A stretch of DNA of 64,000 nucleotides from the NCBI GenBank assembly GCA_021773795.1, contig JAJFJT010000024.1, forward strand, positions 1 to 64,000, in the 5' to 3' direction. This document shows, piece by piece, positions 27,561 to 36,400 of this stretch. The stretch comes from Gammaproteobacteria bacterium. Lineage in GTDB: Bacteria > Pseudomonadota > Gammaproteobacteria > HK1. The position numbers were made by a program, and so were the translations under genes. The notes under the pieces are model-generated. The model saw only the letters and a program-made list of their open reading frames with translations, did no database searches and was not told where the DNA came from. How positions within the stretch are numbered: position 1 is the first letter of the stretch; each line of letters begins with the position of its first letter.

Positions 27561-28766
27561 ATGCAACCAAAAGTAAGTCTTAACGTATCTGGCCCGGGAG
27601 CATCTGCCCCGGCACCCCGTTTTCGCCCCTTTGCCCTTGGTTTTCGCCCCTTCTTTCTGCTCGCCGGGCTGGCTGCCGTTCTATTGCTGGCTTATTGGCT
27701 GGGGGTACTGGCCCTGGGGCTGGAAGCACCCGCCTACTACGGCGGAGTGGGCTGGCACGCCCACGAGATGGTTTTCGGTTTTGCGGCGGCGGCCATTTCC
27801 GGCTTCCTGCTCACCGCGGTACGCAACTGGACCGGACGGGATACGGTCAGCGGTTGGCCACTGGCGGCGCTGGTGGTGGTCTGGCTGGCTGCCCGGTTGA
27901 TGCCCCTCTGTCCGTGGTCACCGGCCTGGTTGCTTGCCGGTACGGATCTCGCATTTTTACCGCTGGTAGCACTCTGCATTGCCCCGGCGCTGTTTAGTGG
28001 CAAGGCAAACAATCTCGTTTTTCTCCTGCTACTTGCCGTATTTACCGGTGCCAATGCCATGGTGCATGCGGATGCCCTTGGATTTGCTACGGATACCGCG
28101 GCGGTGGGCAGCCAGCTTGGGGTTAATCTGGTAGTGTTTTTTGTGGTGGTTATCGGTGGACGGGTGATTCCCTTCTTTACCGAAAAGGCGGTTGCCGGCT
28201 TTCAGGCACCGGTACACCCGCGCCTCGAGGCGGCGGTCATTATTTCCCTGATCGCGCTGATTGCAGCGGAAGCGTTGTATCCCCAACCACTGATGATAGC
28301 CGTTCTGGCGGCTCTTGTGGTTTTCATGCAGGCAGCTCGTCTTGCGGGCTGGCAGCATCGTGGGCTGTGGTCATTGCCGATACTCTGGGTGCTGCATCTG
28401 GCCTACGGCTGGCTGATCCTGGGTTTTGCATTAAAGGTGGTGGCTGCGATGGGTGGAGGGTCTGAATTTGTCGCTATCCACGCACTCACCGTGGGTGGTG
28501 TGGGCACCATGGTCGTGGGGATGATGTCGCGGGTTGCGTTGGGTCATACCGGACGCGAGATAGTCGTCTTGCCGGGGATGGGAATTGCCTTCGTACTGAT
28601 TAATCTGGCGGCCCTGTCACGCGTGTTTGGCCCGCTGGTTTTCCCCGCTGCCTATAGCCACTGGCTACTGATTTCCGGCGGCTTATGGATGGCCGCTTTT
28701 GGCCTGTTTGTCTATATCTACACCCCCATCCTCCTGCGTGCGCGGGTGGATGGGCGGCCGGGTTAG
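27561..28766 (+). CDS. nnrS: NnrS family membrane protein
   Basis: About 401 residues with 12 hydrophobic segments. NnrS proteins are haem- and copper-containing membrane proteins linked to denitrification and nitric-oxide stress. Histidines typical of the family are present (GVGWHAHEMVFGFAAAAI about 62-79, IHALTVGGVGTMVVGMMSR late in the protein). The ATG at 27561 follows a well-spaced CGGAG; an in-frame GTG at 27525 is less likely. No FNR or NnrR box was obvious upstream. A small gene of unknown function follows 8 bases after the stop. Confidence 0.9.
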   Translation: MQPKVSLNVSGPGASAPAPRFRPFALGFRPFFLLAGLAAVLLLAYWLGVLALGLEAPAYYGGVGWHAHEMVFGFAAAAISGFLLTAVRNWTGRDTVSGWPLAALVVVWLAARLMPLCPWSPAWLLAGTDLAFLPLVALCIAPALFSGKANNLVFLLLLAVFTGANAMVHADALGFATDTAAVGSQLGVNLVVFFVVVIGGRVIPFFTEKAVAGFQAPVHPRLEAAVIISLIALIAAEALYPQPLMIAVLAALVVFMQAARLAGWQHRGLWSLPILWVLHLAYGWLILGFALKVVAAMGGGSEFVAIHALTVGGVGTMVVGMMSRVALGHTGREIVVLPGMGIAFVLINLAALSRVFGPLVFPAAYSHWLLISGGLWMAAFGLFVYIYTPILLRARVDGRPG

Positions 28767-28774
28767 GGGGGCGT

Positions 28775-29218
28775 GTGGCACTAGAACGTCTGTTGCGCCG
28801 GTACTCGGCCTATTATCGGGGTTGGTGCCAGGCCTTTGGGGACCATGAGATTTCCTCGGAGTCCGATGAGGATATCAACTGGATATTTGGTGAGGGGAAT
28901 ATCGGGCTCATTTTGAGCCCACAGCTCCGCAAGCGCTTTTTTCGCGAGTTAATGGTCGGGGTTCATGGCGCTCCTACCCTGGAGCTTGCCGAGGACTACG
29001 CCCAGATCAATGAATTCAGGCACCCGGTTGATGCCGGGGCAAGCCGATTGGGGCTTGGCCGGTTGATCGCCCTGTTGGAACAAGACCAGGATATCTACCT
29101 GTTCCAGACTTACCATTTCTGTTACCCGGAAGGCACCCGTATTCTGACCTTTTCGATCCGTAAGCCGCTGATGATTATGTATAAGGAGGTGGGCCCGATG
29201 CAGGCCCGCATCTTGTAA
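28775..29218 (+). CDS. Conserved-looking protein of unknown function behind nnrS
   Basis: About 147 residues, starting at GTG 28775 right after an AGGGGGG ribosome site and 8 bases after nnrS. It is soluble, with no membrane segments or signal peptide. It contains a basic N-terminus (LERLLRRYSAYYRGW), an acidic patch (SSESDEDINWIFGEGN), and a C-terminal half with several Tyr/Phe-rich strands (YLFQTYHFCYPEGTRIL). I do not recognise the family. The tight spacing implies co-expression with nnrS. Confidence 0.65.
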   Translation: MALERLLRRYSAYYRGWCQAFGDHEISSESDEDINWIFGEGNIGLILSPQLRKRFFRELMVGVHGAPTLELAEDYAQINEFRHPVDAGASRLGLGRLIALLEQDQDIYLFQTYHFCYPEGTRILTFSIRKPLMIMYKEVGPMQARIL

Positions 29219-29226
29219 GCAGGCTC

Positions 29227-30063
29227 CTAGCAGGCGCTAAAACTGGCGAGCAATTCCCCCACTTCGTTCCGCTTGCTGCCATTGCAGCTGATCTGGCGTC
29301 GCACGGAAAAATGTGTCAGCTGGGCCGTGGCATAGAGATTCCGGGTAAAGGGTGTGTCGTGGTTGGAAATTAGCGTGCTGACGCCACGCGTGGCCATACG
29401 CTCCGCACAACGGGCAAGATCTGCCTGATCCTCGTTAGAAAAGTTTCGTCCGTTGTAGCCGGTGAAGCAGGCTGTGCTGCTGAGCGGTACATAGGGGGGA
29501 TCGGCATACACCACCGCACCACGTCTCGCCCGGGTCAGGGTCTTGCGGAAATCTTCACAGACGAATTTGGTTCGCCGAGAGCGATGATGGAAGATGCGCA
29601 TTATGTCGGCGGGAAAAAGCGGGCGTTTGTAGCGACCAAAAGGCACATTGAATCCGCCCTTGACGCTGTAGCGCATGAGGCCGTTGTAGCCATGGCGATT
29701 CAGGTACACAAATAAAGCTGACCGTAGAAAAGGATCCTGTTCGGCATTGAAGGCCTCTCGTAGCCGGTAGTAGAACTCCCGGTTGTTAGTCTCCGCGGTG
29801 AAGAGTGTCTCCACATGGTTGATGAAGCGCTCGCCGTGTTGCTGGAGCACCTGGTAGAGGGTGACCAGGTCCGGGTTGGCGTCGGCAATCAGGTTGTCTT
29901 TAAATCCGGCATTCAGAAACACGGCACCGGAGCCCGCAAAGGGCTCAATAAGGCGTTTTCCAGCTGGCAGGCTATTGATGATGCGTGGCAACAGGCGGTA
30001 TTTTCCCCCGGCCCATTTCAGGAAAGGACGGATGAAGTTTTGTGAGGAGGCGGGTGGACTCAT
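29227..30063 (-). CDS. dam: DNA adenine methylase (Dam)
   Basis: A 278-residue D12-class N6-adenine methyltransferase. The SAM motif FLKWAGGK lies at 14-21, FAGSGAVF at about 42-49, and the catalytic DPPY at about 182-185. Its length equals that of E. coli Dam, and the target is expected to be GATC. It acts in mismatch repair strand choice and replication timing. It stands alone here, without a restriction enzyme gene beside it, which fits a housekeeping role. Confidence 0.92.
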   Translation of the reverse strand: MSPPASSQNFIRPFLKWAGGKYRLLPRIINSLPAGKRLIEPFAGSGAVFLNAGFKDNLIADANPDLVTLYQVLQQHGERFINHVETLFTAETNNREFYYRLREAFNAEQDPFLRSALFVYLNRHGYNGLMRYSVKGGFNVPFGRYKRPLFPADIMRIFHHRSRRTKFVCEDFRKTLTRARRGAVVYADPPYVPLSSTACFTGYNGRNFSNEDQADLARCAERMATRGVSTLISNHDTPFTRNLYATAQLTHFSVRRQISCNGSKRNEVGELLASFSAC

Positions 30064-30224
30064 GAAGGGGACAGGGTGTCTTCTGAAGGTCTGGTTGTCT
30101 ACGCTTTTTCAACGGCTAATCAGGGCGGTCCTGGTTTAATACTACGGGTTATTTTGACGCCATTACGGTATGTTGTCCGCCGTAGTTGTGACGCAAACGG
30201 ACATACTCTTCAAGGGAGAAAATA

Positions 30225-30968
30225 ATGAAAAAGCTGCTGATTTCCGGCGCCGTCGTTATCGTGGTGATTGTGGTGGCGGCATTTGTCCTGTTGGGGAATA
30301 TCAATGCCCTGGTAAAAGAGGGTGTGGAGCAAACTGCCCCACTGGTGTTGAAGGCCCCGGTAGCATTGGAAAGTGTTGATATATCGGTATTTTCCGGTTC
30401 CGGCACGTTAAATAGCTTTCGTGTCGGGAATCCAAAAGGCTATAAGACTGATTATGCATTCAACATGGGGCGTTTGCAGGTGGAGCTGGACACTGCCTCC
30501 GTCACCTCCGATAAAATCCATATCAAGAGTGTACTCATCGATGCCCCGGAGATTGTCTTTGAAGGTGGTTTCAAAAAGAGCAATCTGAGCCAACTGCAAG
30601 CCAATGCCGAGGCCTTCTCCGGCGGTGGTGGCGATAAGGGGAATAGCGCTGATGATGGTGCGGCCAAGAAGCTTCAGATCGATCGTCTGGTCATTCGCAA
30701 TGGCACCATCAGTGTCAGCATGGGGCTGCTGCAAGGAAAAAAATTGAGCGTTCCCTTGCCTACGCTGGAACTGACGGACATCGGCAAGGATAAAGACGCC
30801 AGTATCTCGGATGTCTTGAAGGAGGTGCTTGCCAAGGTGAATGGCGCGGCCATTCCTGCCGTACAACAAGGTATCAGCAAGTTGGGTGATGTCGGCAAGG
30901 TGCGTGATGTCGTCGAGGGCGGCGTGAAGCAGGGGATGGGGAAGATTAAAGGACTGTTTGGTAAATAG
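30225..30968 (+). CDS. AsmA/DUF748-like periplasmic protein
   Basis: A 247-residue protein with one N-terminal membrane segment (MKKLLISGAVVIVVIVVAAF). The periplasmic beta-rich body has the AsmA-like pattern of short repeats (SVDISVFSGSGTLNSFRVGNPKGY, LDTASVTSDKIHIKSVLIDAPEI, QIDRLVIRNGTISV). A Gly/Asp-rich loop (about 131-145) splits it. The C-terminus is an amphipathic helix with repeated G-x-x-x-V and K residues. Small relatives of AsmA are thought to act in envelope lipid transport. Monocistronic, with good spacing to a weak GGGAG site. Confidence 0.65.
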   Translation: MKKLLISGAVVIVVIVVAAFVLLGNINALVKEGVEQTAPLVLKAPVALESVDISVFSGSGTLNSFRVGNPKGYKTDYAFNMGRLQVELDTASVTSDKIHIKSVLIDAPEIVFEGGFKKSNLSQLQANAEAFSGGGGDKGNSADDGAAKKLQIDRLVIRNGTISVSMGLLQGKKLSVPLPTLELTDIGKDKDASISDVLKEVLAKVNGAAIPAVQQGISKLGDVGKVRDVVEGGVKQGMGKIKGLFGK

Positions 30969-31317
30969 GGCCGCGGGGTCCCGGCAGGGCTTTACTTGCT
31001 TGTCTGGATCCCGGCACTTTTCCCTGCAGCCAGTTAGTTGGCAGATGAAAAGCGCAGCTACCGTTTAGGCGTGATCATCTATGATGATCGGCCCAATACC
31101 CGGTAAAGGGCAGCATCCCGGGCTGATCGATAGCATCTATACTTTGGATGTCTCCCGCCCCATATCAAGGGGCAGGCACGAAAGAATCAGCGCGGTATTT
31201 GACTCTTGGGGAAGGTGGCGCCCTGCGGGTAGTGTGGGGTGGTGACGCCATGAAGGATAAGCAAGGCGGCTAATAAGCAAATCCGGTTTCCCGGTAAATT
31301 TCGAGGATAGAGCCATC
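30969..31317. other. 349-base intergenic region
   Basis: No gene seen. One perfect 7-bp hairpin, gatcatc-tat-gatgatc (31071-31087), and GC-rich patches; otherwise nothing I can name. The promoter of the CHAD-parA operon should be in the last 150 bases. Confidence 0.5.
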
Positions 31318-32907
31318 ATGGCCCCAAAGCCAAATCTGCCGGTTGCCTACGAAATCAAGTCCGAGACGGATCTTCAGCGTGTCTTGAAAAGGCTCGCTGA
31401 GTGCTTTCCGCTTGAGCGTAGCCCAGCTTCTGTGCAGAAGCGGGTTTGTCTGGATACCTTCGACTGGCGCCTCCACGAGGGTGGTGCACGGCTCACCGCC
31501 TCGACTCGGGAACAGGAGACCTTTCTGAGGCTCGAAGTCAATGGCGGCCGGATCGAATGCCCGCTCCATGGCCCGGCGCTGCCCGCCTTTGCCTGGGACC
31601 TGCCCGCTGGCCGCCTGCATGACTTGATCACCCCGCTCATCGATGTGCGCTGCCTTTTGCAACTGGCACATCTGGAGGTTCGGGAGCAGGCTCTGCGGAT
31701 CCTGAATAGCGACCAGAAGACCGTGGTGCGTTTGACCGTTGAACGCACGAGCGTCACTATGCCGGAGGAGGAGGACCGGCCCCTCAAGAGCGTCCACCCG
31801 ATGCTGAGGTTGTCGCCGGTGACGGGTTATAAAAGGGCGACTCGTGCGGTGATGGATTTTCTCGAGTCGGAATTGAAACTGGTCCGTACCAGGCCTGATC
31901 CCATGGTGCGAGCCCTCGCGGCCATCGGCCGCTCCCCGGGGGACCGCCGCGCCAGGTTCACATTCGAACTCGATCCCGCCATGCGCTGCGATGCCGCGCT
32001 CAGGACTATCCACCGTACTCTGCTCGATACCATGCGCCTCAACGAGGACGGCGTGCGCCAGAATCTGGATTCAGAGTTTCTGCACGAATTCAGGGTTGCG
32101 GTGCGTCGCACGCGCGCGGCGCTTGCCCAAGTGAGGGGAGTTTATCCTCGAGATGTGGTGGCGCATTTCAAGGTCGAGTTCAAGTGGCTGGGTAGCGTCA
32201 CGGGCCCGGTTAGAGATCTGGATGTCTATCTTTTCATGATGGATGACTACCGGGCCGAGTTGCCCGAGGCGCTTGGCAATGAACTGACCCCCCTGCACAA
32301 GCACCTGCGCCGCCACCATCGTAGCGAACATCTCCAACTGGCCCGGGCGCTTGAGTCAGAGCGTTACCAAGCCCTGCTTCGCGATTGGCAGCAGTTTCTC
32401 GACAAGGCCGATGAATGTGATCCCGAATGTTGCCCGAACGCCGCCCGGCCTCTTGCCGAGGTCGCCTCGAAGCGCATCTGGAGGACCTTCCGTGGGGTCA
32501 TCAATCAGGGCCGCGCCATCACCGCCGAGACCCCCGCTGAAGCCCTGCATCGGCTGCGGATCGAGTGCAAGAAGCTGCGATATCTGATGGAGTTCTTCCG
32601 CAGTATCCATGACCCCAAACAGATCGGGCGGCTGATCCGCGTGCTCAAGGGGCTTCAGGTTAATCTCGGGGACTTCAACGATCTGGAGGTACAGCAGGGA
32701 TCGCTGGAGCGGTTCGCGATAGAAATGTCCGAGGAAGGAGAGGCACCGGTCAGGTGTCTGATGGCCATGGGCCGTCTGGTTGATCATTTGTACGAGCGTC
32801 AGAAGACCGAGCGGACCCGCTTCTCGCGCTGCTTCACGAGGTTCTCGACGTCTGCCAACGAAAAGAGGTTTCGACGCTTGTTCAAGCGCCGGTCATCCCG
32901 CCTATGA
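31318..32907 (+). CDS. CYTH-like / CHAD domain protein
   Basis: A 529-residue protein. The N-terminal about 205 residues look like a diverged CYTH (triphosphate tunnel) domain: it starts with AYEIKSETD where an E-x-E-x-K motif is usual, and later has FLRLEVNGG and VVRLTVERT. Residues about 215-505 are a CHAD domain, an all-helical histidine- and arginine-rich fold that binds polyphosphate. It has HEFRVAVRR (256-264), VRDLDV (298-303), HRLRIECKKLR and GDFNDL. It shares 4 bases with the following parA gene, so the two are coupled. Several CHAD proteins localise to polyphosphate granules. Confidence 0.88.
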   Translation: MAPKPNLPVAYEIKSETDLQRVLKRLAECFPLERSPASVQKRVCLDTFDWRLHEGGARLTASTREQETFLRLEVNGGRIECPLHGPALPAFAWDLPAGRLHDLITPLIDVRCLLQLAHLEVREQALRILNSDQKTVVRLTVERTSVTMPEEEDRPLKSVHPMLRLSPVTGYKRATRAVMDFLESELKLVRTRPDPMVRALAAIGRSPGDRRARFTFELDPAMRCDAALRTIHRTLLDTMRLNEDGVRQNLDSEFLHEFRVAVRRTRAALAQVRGVYPRDVVAHFKVEFKWLGSVTGPVRDLDVYLFMMDDYRAELPEALGNELTPLHKHLRRHHRSEHLQLARALESERYQALLRDWQQFLDKADECDPECCPNAARPLAEVASKRIWRTFRGVINQGRAITAETPAEALHRLRIECKKLRYLMEFFRSIHDPKQIGRLIRVLKGLQVNLGDFNDLEVQQGSLERFAIEMSEEGEAPVRCLMAMGRLVDHLYERQKTERTRFSRCFTRFSTSANEKRFRRLFKRRSSRL

Positions 32908-33638
32908 AGATTCTGGCTACTTACAATATCAAGGGGGGTGTGGGCAAGACCGCAGCCGCGGTGAACCTGGCATACCTTGCAGCCAGAGAGGGCGCCAGAA
33001 CACTGGTTGTCGATCTGGACCCCCAGGGCGCCTCCACCTTTTACTTTCGTATAAAGGCCAAGCGCAAAGGGGGTAAGCAGCTGATTCAGGGCAAGCGGAA
33101 TATTCACGCCTTCATTCGCGGTACCGACTACGAGGGGCTGGATCTGCTGCGTGCCCGCTTCTCGTTCAGGAATATGGATCTGCAGCTCTCCGATTTCAGC
33201 AAGCCCGCTCGGCGTCTGGCACGCATCATCAAGCCGCTGGCGAAGGACTATGATCTGATCTTTCTGGACTGTCCGCCCAGCATATCCCTGGTCTCCGAGA
33301 GCGTATTCGTCGCCGCCGATACGCTGCTGGTGCCGACCATCCCCACCACGCTGTCGGTGCGTACCCTTCAGCAACTCGGCAAACACCTCCACGGTGGGGG
33401 CCACAAAAAGCTGCAGGTGCGGCCGTTCTTCAGCATGGTGGACCGGCGCAAATCCCTCCACCGACAAATATGCGAACAGCCTGGTACCAAGAGCCACACT
33501 TTCATGGAGGCGCATATCCCCTACGCCAGCGTAGTGGAGCAGATGGGCATACGCCGCGCACCGTTGGCCACTTACGCGCGCAGCACTCCGGCGGCACGGG
33601 CATTTGAGGCGCTATGGGATGAAATCAAGGAGGGCTGA
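32904..33638 (+). CDS. ParA-family ATPase coupled to the CHAD gene
   Basis: A 244-residue MinD/ParA-type ATPase. It has the deviant Walker A KGGVGKTAAAVN (10-21), the A' motif DLDPQGAST and Walker B DLIFLDCPPS (about 117-126). There is no N-terminal DNA-binding domain, so it is of the small ParA type that positions cargo over the nucleoid. No parB is nearby, and the chromosomal parAB locus is usually elsewhere. Its start overlaps the CHAD stop (ATGA). This suggests its cargo is what the CHAD protein binds; that is inference. Confidence 0.9.
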   Translation: MKILATYNIKGGVGKTAAAVNLAYLAAREGARTLVVDLDPQGASTFYFRIKAKRKGGKQLIQGKRNIHAFIRGTDYEGLDLLRARFSFRNMDLQLSDFSKPARRLARIIKPLAKDYDLIFLDCPPSISLVSESVFVAADTLLVPTIPTTLSVRTLQQLGKHLHGGGHKKLQVRPFFSMVDRRKSLHRQICEQPGTKSHTFMEAHIPYASVVEQMGIRRAPLATYARSTPAARAFEALWDEIKEG

Positions 33639-33807
33639 TTGTTACGAGTCAGCAGTTGCCTGAAAGTGGCGGACAGGTGACTGTAACTGTGCCCTGGTGG
33701 GACGCCATCCAAGCCAGTGCCCGGAACCCCCACATCTAGACCACCTTTCGGAAGACTACGGCCCGACGATTTTCTGCCTTCAGACTAGCGCGGCCCGATT
33801 AGAGACC

Positions 33808-33829
33808 AGGAATCTGTCGGATTTGGTAG
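33808..33829. repeat. Copy of the ctgtcggattt dispersed repeat
   Basis: aggaatctgtcggatttggt at 33808-33827 matches the arm taggagtctgtcggatttag deduced at 16214-16288. It lies in the 200-base gap between the convergent parA and GGDEF-EAL genes, which holds nothing else recognisable. Confidence 0.5.
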
Positions 33830-33838
33830 GCTGCTTCA

Positions 33839-36022
33839 CTACATTTCGGAACGGCTATTTAGCATCGTACTGAACTCACCGGCCGGCAATGGTTTGCTGA
33901 AATAGTACCCTTGGACCAATTCGCAGCCTGCACCTTTGAGAAAATTGAGTTGGCCCTCAGTTTCTACGCCTTCGGCAATTACCTGCATACCCAGACCGCG
34001 AGCCATCGCAATAATGGTATTAACCAGCACCGCATCCCCTGGATCGTCAACCACGTCCCTTATGAAAGACTGATCTATTTTTAGCACATCGATGGGAAAC
34101 TGTTTGAGATAGCTCAGTGCCGAATAACCAGTGCCAAAATCATCAATGGCAATGCGTACACCCAGTTGGTGTAACTGCTCTAGTTTGGCAAGGACATTCG
34201 CTTCCTCGCGCAACAACAGGCTTTCAGTTATTTCCATTTCCAACAGTTGGGTGGGCAAGCCCGAATCTCTCAGGATTCGTGCCACCTGTTCGACGATATC
34301 TACATGCTGAAACTGTTGTGATGAGAAATTTACCGCGATGCGCAACGGCCGGTCCGGTCCGGTTTGCCATTGCTGTGCCTGCCTGATCGCTGTATCCAAC
34401 ACCCACAGGCCTATCTCATCGATAAGACCGATGCTTTCCGCCAAGTGAATAAACTTGTCCGAGGGTACCAGACCCAGTCGTGGATTCTGCCAGTGTAGTA
34501 ACGCCTCAGCACCCACAATTTTGTTACTGCCGGTTTCCAGTTGCGGCTGGTAACAAAGGAAAAATTCTCCTTTTGCCAATGCCTGACGCAACTGGTTTTC
34601 CATATCCAGGCGTTTGACTGCATGCTCATTCAACTCCTGGATAAAAAAGCGATAGGTATTTCGCCCCGCATGCTTTGCCCGGTACATGGCGGCCTCGGCA
34701 TTACGAATCAGGATGTGAGGATCCTTGCTGTCGGCAAGCAGGTGGGTTATCCCGATACTGGCGGTGATGACAATCACCTGACCCAAGATTTCAAACGGGG
34801 TTGAGAAGGACTCCAGTATTTTCTCGGCAACTACTTGACTACCGGTGACCTCCTCCAGCGCAGGCAGGATAAGCAGAAATTCGTCCCCGCCCAGCCTGGC
34901 TACCGTGTCCAGGTCGCGCACTACATTGCTCAGTCGGCGTGCCGCTTCTATCAGGATTTGATCACCCGCCGGATGTCCCAGGGTGTCGTTGACTTTCTTG
35001 AAGTCATCCAGATCGACCATCATCACCGCCATATCGCGTTTCTGGCGTTGGCTACTGGCTATCGCCTGGGCGAGTCGATCCATCACCAGAATTCGGTTGG
35101 GCAGGCCGGTAATGTCATCGAAGTTGGCCTGGCGCAAGAGGCGTTTCTCATACTCTTTACGCACCGAGATATCTTCCTGGGTGGCCAGATAATGGGTAAT
35201 GGAGCCATCATCTCCCAGGATCGGTGAGATGGTTGCGTAGGCCCAGTACAATTCTCCATCCCTTTTTTTATTCTGCAATTCACCGCGCCATTCCCTGCCT
35301 GTGCTGATGGTCAGCCACAAATTGTCATAGACGTGCGGTGGGGTATTTTCAGACTTCCACAGACTTGGCTTGTGGCCCAGTACCTCTTTCCTGGAGTAGC
35401 CGCTGATCTGCTCAAAGGCGTTATTGACGAATTCGATGTTGCCATGGATATCGGAAATGATGACCGCAGCAGGAGACTGTTCCACTGCCCGCGACAGTTT
35501 GTGCAGGTTTACCTGGCTTTCCTGTAATGCCTCACGTTCCTTTTCCAGTGCGCGTACCTTCTGGTTCAGCTTGTGCTCCAGGCGGTTCGCATGCATCTGT
35601 TCCAGCTCATGATTCTCCCTGTTGGGATGGTCTGGAACGGGAAGTTTGTGCGCACTGTGTTCTTCCAGTACCGCGGCAATGATCTTGAGAAACTCCACCA
35701 TTTCCATGGGTTTGATGATGTAGCGGGATGCCCCCAGAGACAGGGCAAGCTGTTTATCCTTGGCCTCTGTATAGGTGGCGCTATAGAAAATGAAGGGAAT
35801 CTTCCGCAACCGCTCGTCTTCCTTAACCATGCGGCACAGGTCAAAACCGTCCATCTCAGGCATCAGGATGTCCGAAATGATCATGTCCGGGGGTGTGCGT
35901 CGCGCCAGTTCCAGCGCCTGCGCACCGTTGACAGCACTATCTACTGTATAACCCTGGGCTTGCAGGGCGGATTCCAGCAGAACCCTGGAGTTTTCGTCAT
36001 CCTCAGCAATCAGAAATCTCAC
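33839..36022 (-). CDS. Response regulator with PAS, GGDEF and EAL domains
   Basis: A 727-residue c-di-GMP enzyme. The receiver domain (about 1-120) has the acidic pocket EDDE and the phospho-acceptor Asp in ISDILMPEMDG. A coiled-coil linker and a PAS domain (about 178-295; WKSENTPPHVYDNLW) follow. The GGDEF domain (about 305-465) has an intact LGGDEF near residue 377, so diguanylate cyclase activity is possible. The EAL domain (about 480-727) has GAEALLHW (usual EALxRW, here H for R), DDFGTGYSAL and LKIDQSFIRD. The start is GTG, sharing one base with the stop of the preceding receiver gene. Last gene of the sensor-kinase operon. Confidence 0.94.
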   Translation of the reverse strand: MRFLIAEDDENSRVLLESALQAQGYTVDSAVNGAQALELARRTPPDMIISDILMPEMDGFDLCRMVKEDERLRKIPFIFYSATYTEAKDKQLALSLGASRYIIKPMEMVEFLKIIAAVLEEHSAHKLPVPDHPNRENHELEQMHANRLEHKLNQKVRALEKEREALQESQVNLHKLSRAVEQSPAAVIISDIHGNIEFVNNAFEQISGYSRKEVLGHKPSLWKSENTPPHVYDNLWLTISTGREWRGELQNKKRDGELYWAYATISPILGDDGSITHYLATQEDISVRKEYEKRLLRQANFDDITGLPNRILVMDRLAQAIASSQRQKRDMAVMMVDLDDFKKVNDTLGHPAGDQILIEAARRLSNVVRDLDTVARLGGDEFLLILPALEEVTGSQVVAEKILESFSTPFEILGQVIVITASIGITHLLADSKDPHILIRNAEAAMYRAKHAGRNTYRFFIQELNEHAVKRLDMENQLRQALAKGEFFLCYQPQLETGSNKIVGAEALLHWQNPRLGLVPSDKFIHLAESIGLIDEIGLWVLDTAIRQAQQWQTGPDRPLRIAVNFSSQQFQHVDIVEQVARILRDSGLPTQLLEMEITESLLLREEANVLAKLEQLHQLGVRIAIDDFGTGYSALSYLKQFPIDVLKIDQSFIRDVVDDPGDAVLVNTIIAMARGLGMQVIAEGVETEGQLNFLKGAGCELVQGYYFSKPLPAGEFSTMLNSRSEM

Positions 36023-36387
36023 TATTCATCTCCAATAACCTGTTTGATCTGGCGGATAACCCGTTTTGGATCGATGGGTTTTTCGATATAGCCCGTACAG
36101 CCAGCAGCCAGCAGTTTTTCCCGGTCGCCAGCCATCGCGTAAGAGGTCATGGCTATAATCGGGGTGGTCGTATCACCTGAGCCACGTACCTGGCGCAGCA
36201 CCTCTTTCCCATTCATATCCGGTAGCTGGATATCGAGAATTATGAAGTCAGGGTGCTGGGCCACTGCTATCTCAATACCCATCCGTCCACTATCGGCCCG
36301 CAGAGTCTGGTAGCCGCTACTCTCCAGAATAAAGGTGATCAGTTCCATATTATTCTCGTTGTCTTCCACCACCAGGGCTGTTTTCAT
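36022..36387 (-). CDS. Single-domain response regulator (CheY/DivK-like)
   Basis: A 121-residue receiver domain with no output domain. The acidic pair is in VVEDNENN, the phospho-acceptor Asp in IILDIQLPDMNG (about Asp53), Thr/Ser in AMTSYAM and Lys in YIEKPIDP. It lies between the large sensor kinase (13 bases upstream) and the REC-GGDEF-EAL gene (1-base overlap), so it probably relays or competes for phosphate in the same circuit. Confidence 0.92.
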   Translation of the reverse strand: MKTALVVEDNENNMELITFILESSGYQTLRADSGRMGIEIAVAQHPDFIILDIQLPDMNGKEVLRQVRGSGDTTTPIIAMTSYAMAGDREKLLAAGCTGYIEKPIDPKRVIRQIKQVIGDE

Positions 36388-36400
36388 TTAATATTCTCCA

